Assembly (NCBI GenBank): GCA_038061835.1
Contig: JBBTYJ010000024.1
Span: forward strand, 1 to 13,282
Reading direction: 5' to 3'
Length of the DNA: 13,282 bases
Source: UBA5004 sp038061835
GTDB taxonomy: Bacteria; Patescibacteriota; Minisyncoccia; Phycocordibacterales; Zambryskibacteraceae
Numbering within the stretch: the first letter of the stretch is position 1; each line of letters opens with the position of its first letter. The translations under genes and the position numbers were made by a program. Positions 1 through 5,459 of this stretch are shown here, piece by piece. The notes beneath the pieces were generated by a model. It was not told the DNA's origin, searched no databases, and worked only from the letters and a program-made list of their open reading frames with translations.

Positions 1-41
1 AAAATGCCGACCCGCTGGGCTTTATGTTTTATTACTGTCAT
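1..41 (-). CDS. Putative NYN-domain (LabA/DUF88-like) protein, N-terminal fragment
   Basis: Only the first 13 codons lie inside the window; the gene runs off the left edge. The visible peptide begins MTVIKHKAQRVGIF. A start of the form 'I-K-H-K-x-Q-R-V-x-(V/I)-F' is what I associate with NYN-domain (LabA/DUF88-type) proteins, where the hydrophobic strand leads into the first catalytic Asp of the PIN-like nuclease fold. That Asp would lie just outside the window. It follows rpsO on the same strand with a 45-nt gap, so it could be read from the rpsO promoter. No Shine-Dalgarno is visible before the ATG, in line with most genes here. The call rests on a very short peptide; it could be another protein or a chance reading frame. 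Confidence 0.4.
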   Translation of the reverse strand, partial: MTVIKHKAQRVGI

Positions 42-86
42 TAAATTTTCTAATCTATTAAAATTACTTGTAGTGAGCTTGTCGAA

Positions 87-353
87 CTATTTCCTTAAAC
101 CAAGTTTCTTTTGCAAAGTTGAAGCGCGTTTCGGGCTTTTCTTTTCCAAATATTTCATGTGCGCCTGTCGACCTGCCACCATGGCAAGCAGACCTCGGCG
201 CGAGTGATTGTCCTTGGCATGCGTCTTAAGGTGTTTAGCCAACTCCTCAATCCGCTTTGTTAGTATGGAAATTTGCACCTCGGGAGAACCAGTATCTTTT
301 TCGTGAATGGCGGCCTCCTTGATGAGTTTTTGTTTCTTGGTTTTTGAAATCAC
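87..353 (-). CDS. rpsO: 30S ribosomal protein S15
   Basis: Small-subunit ribosomal protein S15, which binds 16S rRNA in the central (platform) domain and helps nucleate assembly. The 88-residue protein carries the family hallmarks: DTGSPEVQ near residue 20, the central KDNHSRRGLL helix-turn, and the C-terminal KKLGLRK. The reading frame is open further upstream, but the GTG at 353 gives the usual S15 length (about 89 aa) and spacing to DTGS. A promoter ending at 360 also rules out upstream starts if it is used, because the transcript would begin at about the GTG itself. An ATG at 371 would add six residues (MCYTCG) but lies between the -35 and -10. No SD is possible for the GTG start, so translation is probably leaderless. 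Confidence 0.95.
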   Translation of the reverse strand: MISKTKKQKLIKEAAIHEKDTGSPEVQISILTKRIEELAKHLKTHAKDNHSRRGLLAMVAGRQAHMKYLEKKSPKRASTLQKKLGLRK

Positions 354-359
354 TCCGCA

Positions 360-388
360 AGTATAGCACATCCAGTTTTTAATTGCAA
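360..388 (-). promoter_or_regulatory. Promoter of rpsO, leaderless arrangement
   Basis: On the minus strand a -35 TTGCAA (388-383) and a -10 TATACT (365-360) are separated by exactly 17 nt. The expected transcription start, 6-7 nt past the -10, falls on 354-353, that is on or next to the GTG start codon of rpsO. No other good promoter was seen between here and the upstream terminator at 410-441. Confidence 0.7.
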
Positions 389-398
389 CCCGCAAATA

Positions 399-441
399 CA
401 AAATAGTAAAGGGCCGCTCCAACCTAAGTTGTTGCGGCCCT
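399..441 (-). terminator. Rho-independent terminator downstream of the small unknown gene
   Basis: Minus-strand hairpin: AGGGCCGC (441-434) pairs with GCGGCCCT (417-410), and inside it CAAC pairs with GTTG around a TTAG loop. It is followed by the T-rich run TTTACTATTTTG. It separates the upstream minus-strand gene from rpsO. The stop codon of the short remnant reading frame (424-426) lies in the hairpin loop. Confidence 0.7.
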
Positions 442-492
442 CGTGGTGAGCCCCTCGCTCATTTCCGGATCGTATCCACAGAACGTCGTAAC
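424..492 (-). pseudogene. Truncated relative of the 85-aa gene, no normal start codon
   Basis: Immediately downstream of the 85-aa gene, in the +1 frame relative to it, a 22-codon reading frame ends at 424 and contains FCGYDPEMSEGL. The neighbouring gene starts MPLCGFNPKMLGGL, so the two share C-G-(F/Y)-(N/D)-P-x-M-x-x-G-L, and the DNA shares TGTGGA at the motif. The frame is preceded by a purine-rich stretch with eight G in a row (492-499 on the plus strand), resembling an SD, but the codon at the expected start is GTT, which is not a normal initiator. It could be a decayed tandem copy, a C-terminal extension reached by a +1 frameshift, or chance similarity over about 12 residues. Confidence 0.35.
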
Positions 493-517
493 CCCCCCCT
501 TTTCTTTGATGGTCGGA

Positions 518-775
518 TTACTTCTTGGGATAGAACGCTGCCCACTCGATGAGCTTCTGCTGTGCAGTGGCGACGTCGTGCTTCGGCCGGAGCTCATCAT
601 AATACTTCTCATCGAGCTTGGCGTAGAAGATGTTCATCTCTTCCACCTCCAACTCGAATGCTCGCCCGATCGTGATACCGTCCTCCTTCTGGCGCTTGAG
701 TGCTTGTTCGTAGAGTCCTTGGGTAAACATGGCCAGTCCGCCGAGCATCTTGGGATTAAATCCACACAATGGCAT
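518..775 (-). CDS. Small unknown protein (85 aa) with strong SD
   Basis: I do not recognise the family. The 85-residue product starts MPLCGFNPKMLGGL and ends LIEWAAFYPKK. It has no signal peptide or membrane span, is rich in Glu and Lys through the middle, and looks like a compact helical cytoplasmic protein; a single Cys sits in the N-terminal CGF motif. The ATG at 775 is chosen over an upstream ATG at 793 because a clear SD (AAAGGAGAT) ends 5 nt before it. An SD this good is unusual in this window, where most genes have none. A terminator follows (410-441). Only the N-terminal motif recurs nearby, in the remnant at 424-492. The upstream 140 nt is AT-rich and shared with the divergent gene at 916; no convincing minus-strand promoter could be picked. 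Confidence 0.75.
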   Translation of the reverse strand: MPLCGFNPKMLGGLAMFTQGLYEQALKRQKEDGITIGRAFELEVEEMNIFYAKLDEKYYDELRPKHDVATAQQKLIEWAAFYPKK

Positions 776-865
776 GGCTGATCTCCTTTCCAATTAATGA
801 ACTATCCGCATCAACTTCACAATAAATAGAAGTAATAATCAAAAAATGTCTTATATTATTGAGTA

Positions 866-886
866 AAGTAAATTAATAGTTTACTT
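866..886. promoter_or_regulatory. Inverted repeat in the divergent intergenic region (possible operator)
   Basis: A 7-bp inverted repeat, AAGTAAA and TTTACTT, with a 7-nt AT-rich spacer lies between the minus-strand gene starting at 775 and the HTH-protein gene starting at 916. The shape fits a dimeric HTH repressor site, and its neighbour at 916 is an HTH protein, so autoregulation is possible. A weak -35/-10 pair (TTGAGT at 859, TACTTA at 882) overlaps it. In a region this AT-rich such a repeat can also arise by chance. Confidence 0.35.
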
Positions 887-915
887 ATGTATGTATTAAT
901 GTTAAGTTTCTCCTT

Positions 916-1749
916 ATGGAAATTATGGATAAATCAGTTGAGAGCCTAGTTTTAGAGGTAATCCAAAAAGGCACGCTTTTAGCTACAGAGATTATTAAAC
1001 GAGTGTCGGCTGTGAGAGCGGGCACTACAAAGCAGGCGGTTTATCAGACGTTGAGGAAACTAAAAAGTGAGGAAAAAATTGCCATGCATGGGAAATCGGT
1101 GTCGCTCAATATTCAATGGATTAAAACCATGGGCGAATTCTTTTCGCTCGCTGAATACTACTATGCTGGCTCGGCTGGGGTAGATAATTTCTTAAATATC
1201 AAAGGGCGCGACAAAATTATTTATTTTTTTAAAAATCTAAATTCTCTCGACGTCTTCGGAATCCACGCTCTTCATATGATGGGTATGATAAATGCTAAAA
1301 ATATTCCCCTCTTCGCATATAACCCACATGAATGGTTCTTCTGGGCGCGGCGTGAAGCAGAAGAAATGTTTGTCGAGACTATGCACAAGGACAAAAGACA
1401 GCTTTTTCTTGTCTCATCTCACAGTGACCCACTTGATATAGAATTACGGAAACATTATCAGGGTGATTTTCTTCAATATCATATTGTTGAAAAGCCGCTA
1501 TTTCCCAAAGACAACTATTATTTTGTTGTTTTCGGCGATTTTTTAATGGAAGTCTATTTTGATGAAAAAATTATCCAAGAACTAGATGATTTCTACGAGC
1601 AAATCAAGTTGTGGGATGAAAACGCCAGACAGGCATTGCAAAATATCGTTTTGAAAAGCAGTAAAAACAAACTCGTTATTTCCTGCAATACCCGGAAAAT
1701 TCGTCGCTATAAGAAAATGCTCTCCCCCTATTTTTTCGTTAGGGTATAG
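916..1749 (+). CDS. Unknown protein with N-terminal winged-helix-like domain (277 aa)
   Basis: I do not recognise a named family. Residues about 5-70 look like a winged helix-turn-helix: helices with the run KQAVYQTLRKLKSEEKI, followed by a short 'wing' (AMHGKSVSLN). The remaining 200 residues are mixed alpha/beta with many aromatics (FFKNLNSLDVFGIHALHMM, YNPHEWFFWARREAEEMF, LVSSHSDPLDIELRKHY) and no membrane span, so this is probably an effector or ligand-binding domain. It is best described as a putative transcriptional regulator. The start could be 916 or the in-frame ATG at 925; neither has an SD. The TAG stop lies 22 nt before the recombinase start, and the recombinase has its own -10 in that gap, so the two may be partly co-transcribed. 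Confidence 0.75.
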   Translation: MEIMDKSVESLVLEVIQKGTLLATEIIKRVSAVRAGTTKQAVYQTLRKLKSEEKIAMHGKSVSLNIQWIKTMGEFFSLAEYYYAGSAGVDNFLNIKGRDKIIYFFKNLNSLDVFGIHALHMMGMINAKNIPLFAYNPHEWFFWARREAEEMFVETMHKDKRQLFLVSSHSDPLDIELRKHYQGDFLQYHIVEKPLFPKDNYYFVVFGDFLMEVYFDEKIIQELDDFYEQIKLWDENARQALQNIVLKSSKNKLVISCNTRKIRRYKKMLSPYFFVRV

Positions 1750-1752
1750 TAG

Positions 1753-1761
1753 TGTTATAAT
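1753..1761 (+). promoter_or_regulatory. Extended -10 promoter of the recombinase gene
   Basis: The sequence TGTTATAAT is a perfect extended -10 (TGn plus consensus TATAAT). No good -35 is present upstream, which is usual for extended -10 promoters. Transcription would begin around 1767-1769, only 3-5 nt before the ATG at 1772, and downstream of the in-frame TTG at 1763. This is the main reason to place the recombinase start at 1772. Confidence 0.7.
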
Positions 1762-1771
1762 ATTGTGCGAC

Positions 1772-2632
1772 ATGGGTAATGCTAATGAACTTGAGAGATT
1801 AAAGCGAGAATTTTTGGAATACACCGAGATTGAAAAAGGCCGAAGTCTCAATACTGTCAGAAATTACGATCATTATTTATCGGTTTTTATAAAATATTCT
1901 AAAACTAAAACACCAAAAGACATTACGGATCACAACATAAGGGAGTATCGTCTTTGGTTAAATAGAAAGAATCTCAAGAAAAAAACCCAGAATTATTATC
2001 TTATCGCCCTGCGCGCCTTCCTTAAATATTTGACGAAGCGCGGTTTTAAAACTCTCTCACCCGAAGTAATCGAACTCGCTAAGGTTGGTGAGCGCTCGAT
2101 AGATCTGATTACTCCGCAAGAATTAACCAGACTTCTTGGTACCCCGGACATTTCAACTCCATTGGGCTTGCGTGATAAGGCAATTCTTGAGGGCCTCTTT
2201 TCCACCGGTTTACGTGTTTCCGAACTTTGTTCTTTGCCGCGTGATTTGAATCTGGCAAGCGATGAATTTGCCATACGAGGTAAGGGAGAAAAAGTACGGG
2301 TGGTCTTTCTGTCTGAAGAAGCAAAGACTGCTATTAAAAAATATCTTTCTGCCCGCAAAGATCTGGATAATGATCAAATGTTTCCTGTGACCCCTCGTTC
2401 TATTCAAAGAATTATCAAACACTATGCCATTAAAGCCGGTATTTCCAAGAAAGTTACACCGCATGTGGTGCGTCATATGTTTGCGACAGACTTATTGTCA
2501 AACGGGGCCGATCTTCGAAGCGTCCAAATGCTCCTCGGTCACGCCAATATAACGACGACTCAAATATATACTCACGTAACGGATAAACAGTTGAGAGATA
2601 CGCACAAAAAATTTCATTCTAGGAGGAAATAG
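1772..2632 (+). CDS. xerC: Tyrosine recombinase, XerC/XerD type
   Basis: Site-specific tyrosine recombinase of 286 aa. Residues 1-90 form the SAM-like N-terminal DNA-binding domain with the typical 'S-x-N-T-V-R-N-Y' start. The catalytic domain has every expected residue: Arg148 in GLRVSEL, Lys171 in the GKGEKVR hairpin, His231 and Arg234 in PHVVRHMFATDLL, His257 in LLGHANITTT, and nucleophile Tyr266 in QIYTHV. Size and layout match chromosome-dimer-resolution Xer proteins; CPR genomes often have one such protein acting alone, so the XerC label means type rather than orthology. An integrase of a mobile element is possible, but no att repeats or cargo were seen. No SD; a 3-5 nt leader is predicted. 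A candidate structured RNA follows within about 30 nt. Confidence 0.92.
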   Translation: MGNANELERLKREFLEYTEIEKGRSLNTVRNYDHYLSVFIKYSKTKTPKDITDHNIREYRLWLNRKNLKKKTQNYYLIALRAFLKYLTKRGFKTLSPEVIELAKVGERSIDLITPQELTRLLGTPDISTPLGLRDKAILEGLFSTGLRVSELCSLPRDLNLASDEFAIRGKGEKVRVVFLSEEAKTAIKKYLSARKDLDNDQMFPVTPRSIQRIIKHYAIKAGISKKVTPHVVRHMFATDLLSNGADLRSVQMLLGHANITTTQIYTHVTDKQLRDTHKKFHSRRK

Positions 2633-2662
2633 AGACATGTGTTTGTAAAAACTACTTGATTA

Positions 2663-2829
2663 TGGTATGAAGATACCAGGCATGACAAACAAGTGGTCTT
2701 GGTACATGAACGCAGCCAGCGTTCAGGGGTTCGAATCCCCACATATGGCCGATTTGGCACTTACTTTGGGAGCTGCCAAAAAGGTTGTCGTGTCTATGGG
2801 AGGAGCATTCCGCTGCCTCCCATTTTTTA
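2663..2829 (+). ncRNA. Candidate structured RNA with a tRNA-like T-arm
   Basis: Four successive hairpins and a strong terminator occupy this gap, which has no credible gene. They are TGGTAT/ATACCA with a GAAG loop (2663-2678); TGAACGC/GCGTTCA with loop AGCCA (2707-2725); GGGG/CCCC enclosing the canonical T-loop TTCGAAT (2726-2740); TTTGGCA/TGCCAAA (2753-2780); and the terminator (2796-2823). The hairpin at 2707 followed directly by the T-arm resembles the 3' half of a tRNA. However, there is no matching acceptor strand and almost no variable loop, so it is not a functional tRNA. A possible promoter is TTGTAA (2643) with TATGAA (2666) at 17-nt spacing, which would place the RNA start near 2678. 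I could not match it to tmRNA, SRP RNA, 6S RNA, RNase P or a T-box. Confidence 0.5.
2796..2828 (+). terminator. Strong rho-independent terminator
   Basis: ATGGGAGG (2796-2803) pairs with CCTCCCAT (2816-2823); the inner AGC/GCT extends the stem with one bulged G, and six T follow. It ends transcription of the candidate RNA, or of the recombinase transcript if that continues. Confidence 0.88.
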
Positions 2830-2844
2830 TTGAGGAAAATGTGA

Positions 2845-2865
2845 TACGGAGACAATGCCTCCGTA
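2845..2865 (-). terminator. Hairpin downstream of the AbrB-like gene, possible terminator
   Basis: TACGGAG and CTCCGTA form a perfect 7-bp stem with a 7-nt loop, 10 nt after the stop codon of the minus-strand AbrB-like gene. The sequence after it on the minus strand (TCACATTTTCC) is only moderately T-rich. It also sits at the meeting point of two converging transcripts. Confidence 0.45.
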
Positions 2866-2875
2866 GAACATATAA

Positions 2876-3028
2876 TTATTTATTGAATAATTTAAAAGAT
2901 AGCGCCTTGTTTTTTCTATCAGAGTGCCATTTAATGCGATCTCCGGCTTTTATGCCGATACTCTCAAGAGTTGCTTTAGGAAGAATAATCCCCACAGAAG
3001 AGCCAATTTTTACTACTTTTCGCATCAT
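2876..3028 (-). CDS. AbrB/MazE-like swapped-hairpin DNA-binding protein (50 aa)
   Basis: This 50-codon gene encodes MMRKVVKIGSSVGIILPKAT at its N terminus, then an E-S-I-G-I-K-A-G-D-R-I segment. This is the SpoVT/AbrB (MazE) fold signature: 'KIGxSxGIxLPKxxLexxGIkxGD'. Such proteins bind DNA as dimers and act either as antitoxin and autorepressor of a toxin gene or as free-standing regulators. After the AbrB domain there are only about 15 residues (WHSDRKNKALSFKLFNK), so the usual toxin-binding tail is very short. No toxin gene is adjacent: neighbours are the candidate RNA and nusA. The start is ATG 3028 or the adjacent ATG 3025. An extended -10 lies 9 nt upstream, predicting a 3-4 nt leader. 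Confidence 0.8.
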   Translation of the reverse strand: MMRKVVKIGSSVGIILPKATLESIGIKAGDRIKWHSDRKNKALSFKLFNK

Positions 3029-3037
3029 GATTTGATA

Positions 3038-3046
3038 ATTCTATCA
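3038..3046 (-). promoter_or_regulatory. Extended -10 promoter of the AbrB-like gene
   Basis: On the minus strand TGATAGAAT is an extended -10 (TGn plus TAGAAT, five of six consensus positions). The expected start, around 3031-3032, gives a 3-4 nt leader before the ATG. It lies back to back with the nusA promoter. Confidence 0.5.
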
Positions 3047-3053
3047 TAAGAGG

Positions 3054-3081
3054 TTGCAAGAAACTTTGGGTTTGATATACT
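3054..3081 (+). promoter_or_regulatory. Promoter of the nusA operon
   Basis: TTGCAA (3054-3059), a 16-nt spacer and TATACT (3076-3081), with an additional TGA before the -10 making it extended. Transcription would start near 3088, leaving a leader of about 60 nt before nusA that contains a hairpin. Confidence 0.75.
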
Positions 3082-3104
3082 GAGGTAGTAATAGGGTTAT
3101 GAAG

Positions 3105-3130
3105 AGAAGTTCGCCGAAAGGCGGACTTCT
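3105..3130 (+). promoter_or_regulatory. nusA leader hairpin (possible attenuator)
   Basis: An 11-bp stem with one G-T pair (AGAAGTTCGCC and GGCGGACTTCT) is closed by a GAAA tetraloop. It lies in the predicted 5' leader 20 nt before the nusA ATG, followed by only a short T tract. Its core belongs to the CGCC/GGCG palindromes seen elsewhere here. NusA stimulates hairpin-dependent pausing and termination, so feedback on its own leader is conceivable. It could equally be an inserted repeat that stabilises the 5' end. Confidence 0.6.
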
Positions 3131-3150
3131 TTGATAAATAAATAAAATTT

Positions 3151-4317
3151 ATGTTTGATTTAAAAGTCATAAATTCAGTTCTCGGCGAACTCGAGGAAGT
3201 ACGCGGCATTCCGCGCGTGTCAATTATTGAGGCCATAGAAGCAGCGCTCGCGACCGCTTATAAAAAAGAATATGGCAAGAAAGGCCAGATTATTCGAACC
3301 ACTTTCGACCCCGGCACCGGAGAAACACATTTTTTCCAAGTAAAGATCGTAGTTGATGATTCGCGTGTTATTTTTGGTGAAGAAAAAGCCAAAGAAGGCT
3401 CTGCCGACGCCAAAGCTACGGCGGACAAGGATATACGCGTGGCTTACAATCCAGAACACCACATCTTGATAGAAGACGCTCGCAGAATCAAAAAAGACGC
3501 CCAGCTTGATGAGGAGATTATCTTCCCTATTGAATCGAAAGGGGATTACGGTCGTATTTCTGCTCAGACCGCCAAGCAGGTAATTATGCAGAAAATTCGC
3601 GAAGCAGAAAAAACTTCAGTAGTGGCTGAGTTTGGCAAGCGCGAGGGGGAGATTGTAACCGGTACGGTTCAACGCATTGAGCGCGGTAATATTTTTGTAG
3701 ACATGGGTCGGGCTACAGGTCTTCTGTCGTATGAAGAACAAATTCCTGGAGAGCGTTTCAATCAAGGAGAGCGTGTGCGCGCTTATCTGTATAGAGTAGA
3801 AGAAAGTCCAAGGGGGGTATTTCTTCGTTTGTCTCGTTCGCACCCGAAATTTCTTGAGAAACTTTTTGAATCTGAAACGCCGGAATTAGCGAGCGGATCC
3901 GTGGTAATAAAAGCTATCGCGCGAGAAGCGGGTTATCGTTCCAAGATTGCCGCTCTTGCTCTGGATAGTCATATTGATCCGGTCGGAGCGCTTGTTGGTC
4001 AGCGTGGAGTAAGAGTTTCAACCGTTATGTCTGAATTGCGGGGCGAGAAAATCGATATCATCGAATGGTCGGCCGATTCAAAAAAGTTTATCGAGGAAGC
4101 TCTCTCTCCGGCCAAAATTCTTGAGATAGAAATTAATGAAGCGGAAACGTCCGCGACGGTGACTGTTTCCGAAGATCAGCAATCGCTCGCCATTGGTAAG
4201 GGCGGACAAAATGTGCGTCTCGCGGCCAAACTGACTGGCTGGAGAATTGATATTCAATCTGCCAAGGGCGAAGAACTTGCAGTGGGCGATGTTCCAGCAG
4301 ATAATAAGACAATATGA
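3151..4317 (+). CDS. nusA: Transcription termination/antitermination protein NusA
   Basis: NusA binds RNA polymerase near the RNA exit channel and modulates pausing, termination and antitermination. The 388-aa protein has the minimal bacterial layout: an N-terminal polymerase-binding domain (about 1-150, starting with the conserved 'EEVRGIPRVSIIEAIEAAL'), an S1 domain (about 165-232), KH1 (about 240-312, with VGQRGVRVSTVMSELRGEK and IDIIEW) and KH2 (about 318-372, with IGKGGQNVRLAAKLTGW). It ends soon after KH2 without the acidic repeats of E. coli NusA. Residues about 83-94 (GSADAKATADKD) lie within the N-terminal domain and are encoded by a palindromic repeat like the one at 12719-12746. 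The promoter and leader hairpin are upstream. The TGA stop overlaps the ppa ATG (ATGA), indicating translational coupling. Confidence 0.97.
   Translation: MFDLKVINSVLGELEEVRGIPRVSIIEAIEAALATAYKKEYGKKGQIIRTTFDPGTGETHFFQVKIVVDDSRVIFGEEKAKEGSADAKATADKDIRVAYNPEHHILIEDARRIKKDAQLDEEIIFPIESKGDYGRISAQTAKQVIMQKIREAEKTSVVAEFGKREGEIVTGTVQRIERGNIFVDMGRATGLLSYEEQIPGERFNQGERVRAYLYRVEESPRGVFLRLSRSHPKFLEKLFESETPELASGSVVIKAIAREAGYRSKIAALALDSHIDPVGALVGQRGVRVSTVMSELRGEKIDIIEWSADSKKFIEEALSPAKILEIEINEAETSATVTVSEDQQSLAIGKGGQNVRLAAKLTGWRIDIQSAKGEELAVGDVPADNKTI
3399..3426. repeat. Dispersed palindromic repeat inserted in-frame in nusA
   Basis: These 28 nt match the reverse complement of 12719-12746 at 22 of 28 positions by eye, including an unbroken run from AAAGCTACGGCGG. 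The ends can pair (GCCG with CGGC). It is translated as SADAKATAD within NusA. Peptides of the 'FAKATAD/AFAKATAGEP' kind are familiar to me as products of dispersed repeats in CPR proteins, similar in principle to the palindromic elements in Rickettsia genes. Confidence 0.7.
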
Positions 4318-4841
4318 ATTTATGGCATGAAATAGACCCTGGGACCAAAGAAACAATGAATGTCATTGTTGAAATAAACAAGGGTTCTAAAAATAAGTAT
4401 GAGATAGATAAATCTACCGGAATGATTGCTCTTGATCGCGTGGCACATACAGCGCAAGACTTCCCTTTCGATTACGGTTTCGTTCCGCGCTCTCTCTGGC
4501 ACGATGATGACGCGTTGGATGTTATACTTTTGACCACTCACCCTCTTTTACCCGGTATTCTGGTGAGAGCGCGTCCCGTTGCGCTTCTCAAAATGATTGA
4601 CTCTGGCGACGTGGATGATAAAATTATTGCAGTTCCACGGGATGATCCGCGCTTCAATAATATTTCTGACCTCGGGGACATCAATCCTCATACATTGAAA
4701 GAGATTGATCATTTTTATTCGACTTACAAAAAGCTTCAAGACAAAGAAGTAGAAGTTAAGGGTTTCCATGGTAAAAAAGAGGCCCAAGCTGCCTTTGAGG
4801 AAGGTCTCGAATTATACGCTAAACGATATAAGACAAAGTAA
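4314..4841 (+). CDS. ppa: Inorganic pyrophosphatase, family I
   Basis: Hydrolyses pyrophosphate to two phosphates, pulling nucleic acid and aminoacyl-tRNA synthesis forward. The 175-aa sequence has the soluble family I features: NKGSKNKYEIDKSTGMIALDR near residues 22-42, DYGFVP at about 53-58, the metal-binding signature DDDALDVILL (family D-x-D-P-x-D, with Ala replacing Pro), and a D-D-K-I-I-A-V-P segment. Length matches bacterial hexameric enzymes. The start ATG overlaps the nusA stop by 4 nt and no SD is present, so translation is probably coupled. Its own TAA shares one base with the next ATG (TAATG), continuing the tight operon. Confidence 0.96.
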   Translation: MNLWHEIDPGTKETMNVIVEINKGSKNKYEIDKSTGMIALDRVAHTAQDFPFDYGFVPRSLWHDDDALDVILLTTHPLLPGILVRARPVALLKMIDSGDVDDKIIAVPRDDPRFNNISDLGDINPHTLKEIDHFYSTYKKLQDKEVEVKGFHGKKEAQAAFEEGLELYAKRYKTK

Positions 4842-5437
4842 TGAAAAAACAACACATATCCGTATTTCTTTTCCTGATACTTGCTCTCGGCGCTGTTTCT
4901 CCGGTGTTTGCAAATAATGAAATTCAAGCGAAACGCGAACAAATGAAACTTGATCTTGAGGCTAAGTGGGCTGAAATGGATGCTAAACGAGAAGCTAAGA
5001 GAGCGGAAATTGAAGCGAAAAGAGCCTCAAGTACGGCCAAGCGGATAGAATTTCAACAAGGGGTGGCTCAACGCAAGGTGGAGCGTGTTATTAAAGTGAT
5101 GCTAGGTACCATCGAAAGTCTTGAGAAGATTACTGTCAGAATTGAATCTAGAATTGCAAAAGTTAAAGCGCAAGGTGGTAATACTACCGAAAGCGAGAAG
5201 TTTGTTGCATTTGCCAAGACGAATCTTTTGGACGCTAGAACAAAAGTCGGCACTTTCGCGAGTATCGACTTATCAAGCGAGAAAGCCGCCGAAAATTTCG
5301 AGAGAATACGTACTGCCGCGACAGAAGCTCGCGAAATTATACGCAAAGTACACGAAAATCTTATGATGGCTGTGCGCTCGCTTCGCGCGGCTGAGATAGA
5401 TATCGAAGATTCAAATAGTTCTGGGAGCGAGGAGTAA
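4841..5437 (+). CDS. Secreted or periplasm-like coiled-coil protein, unknown family
   Basis: Unrecognised 198-aa protein. Residues 1-24 form a classic signal peptide: KK charge, hydrophobic core ISVFLFLILALGAV, and a cleavage site after SPVFA. Residues about 27-70 are highly charged with repeats around 'AKREAKRAEIEAKRA', an alpha-helical coiled coil. A second helical region spans about 75-185, and the tail is acidic and Ser-rich (EDSNSSGSEE). There are no Cys residues and no enzymatic motif. It is likely exported and may act at the cell surface. The ATG overlaps the ppa TAA by one base, so it belongs to the nusA-ppa transcript although the functions seem unrelated. The membrane protein at 5460 may be its partner. 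Confidence 0.85.
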   Translation: MKKQHISVFLFLILALGAVSPVFANNEIQAKREQMKLDLEAKWAEMDAKREAKRAEIEAKRASSTAKRIEFQQGVAQRKVERVIKVMLGTIESLEKITVRIESRIAKVKAQGGNTTESEKFVAFAKTNLLDARTKVGTFASIDLSSEKAAENFERIRTAATEAREIIRKVHENLMMAVRSLRAAEIDIEDSNSSGSEE

Positions 5438-5459
5438 TTATTGTTAATAAATCATCAAT

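Noticed and set aside
354..422. N-terminal extension of S15 from ATG 422 or 371
   Set aside because: The extension exceeds the family length and covers the promoter.
1763..1771. TTG start for the recombinase
   Set aside because: It lies 1 nt after a perfect -10 and would not be in the transcript made from that promoter; the ATG at 1772 fits.
1772..2632. Mobile element or prophage defined by the recombinase
   Set aside because: No att repeats, cargo or other mobility genes were found; flanking genes are chromosomal core genes.
2633..2650. Three-codon gene ATG-TGT-TTG-TAA after an AGGAGG at the recombinase end
   Set aside because: The AGGAGG is inside the recombinase coding sequence and the peptide is too short to support.
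2680..2750. A tRNA-Gly(GCC)-like gene around the TTCGAAT loop
   Set aside because: There is no 7-bp acceptor stem, the anticodon-like loop would have A at position 33, and there is room for only about one variable-loop base. Kept only as part of a structured RNA candidate.
2667..3035. Long plus-strand reading frame across the structured RNA and over the AbrB-like gene
   Set aside because: The translation has no protein-like pattern, crosses a strong terminator and is antisense to the well-supported AbrB-like gene.
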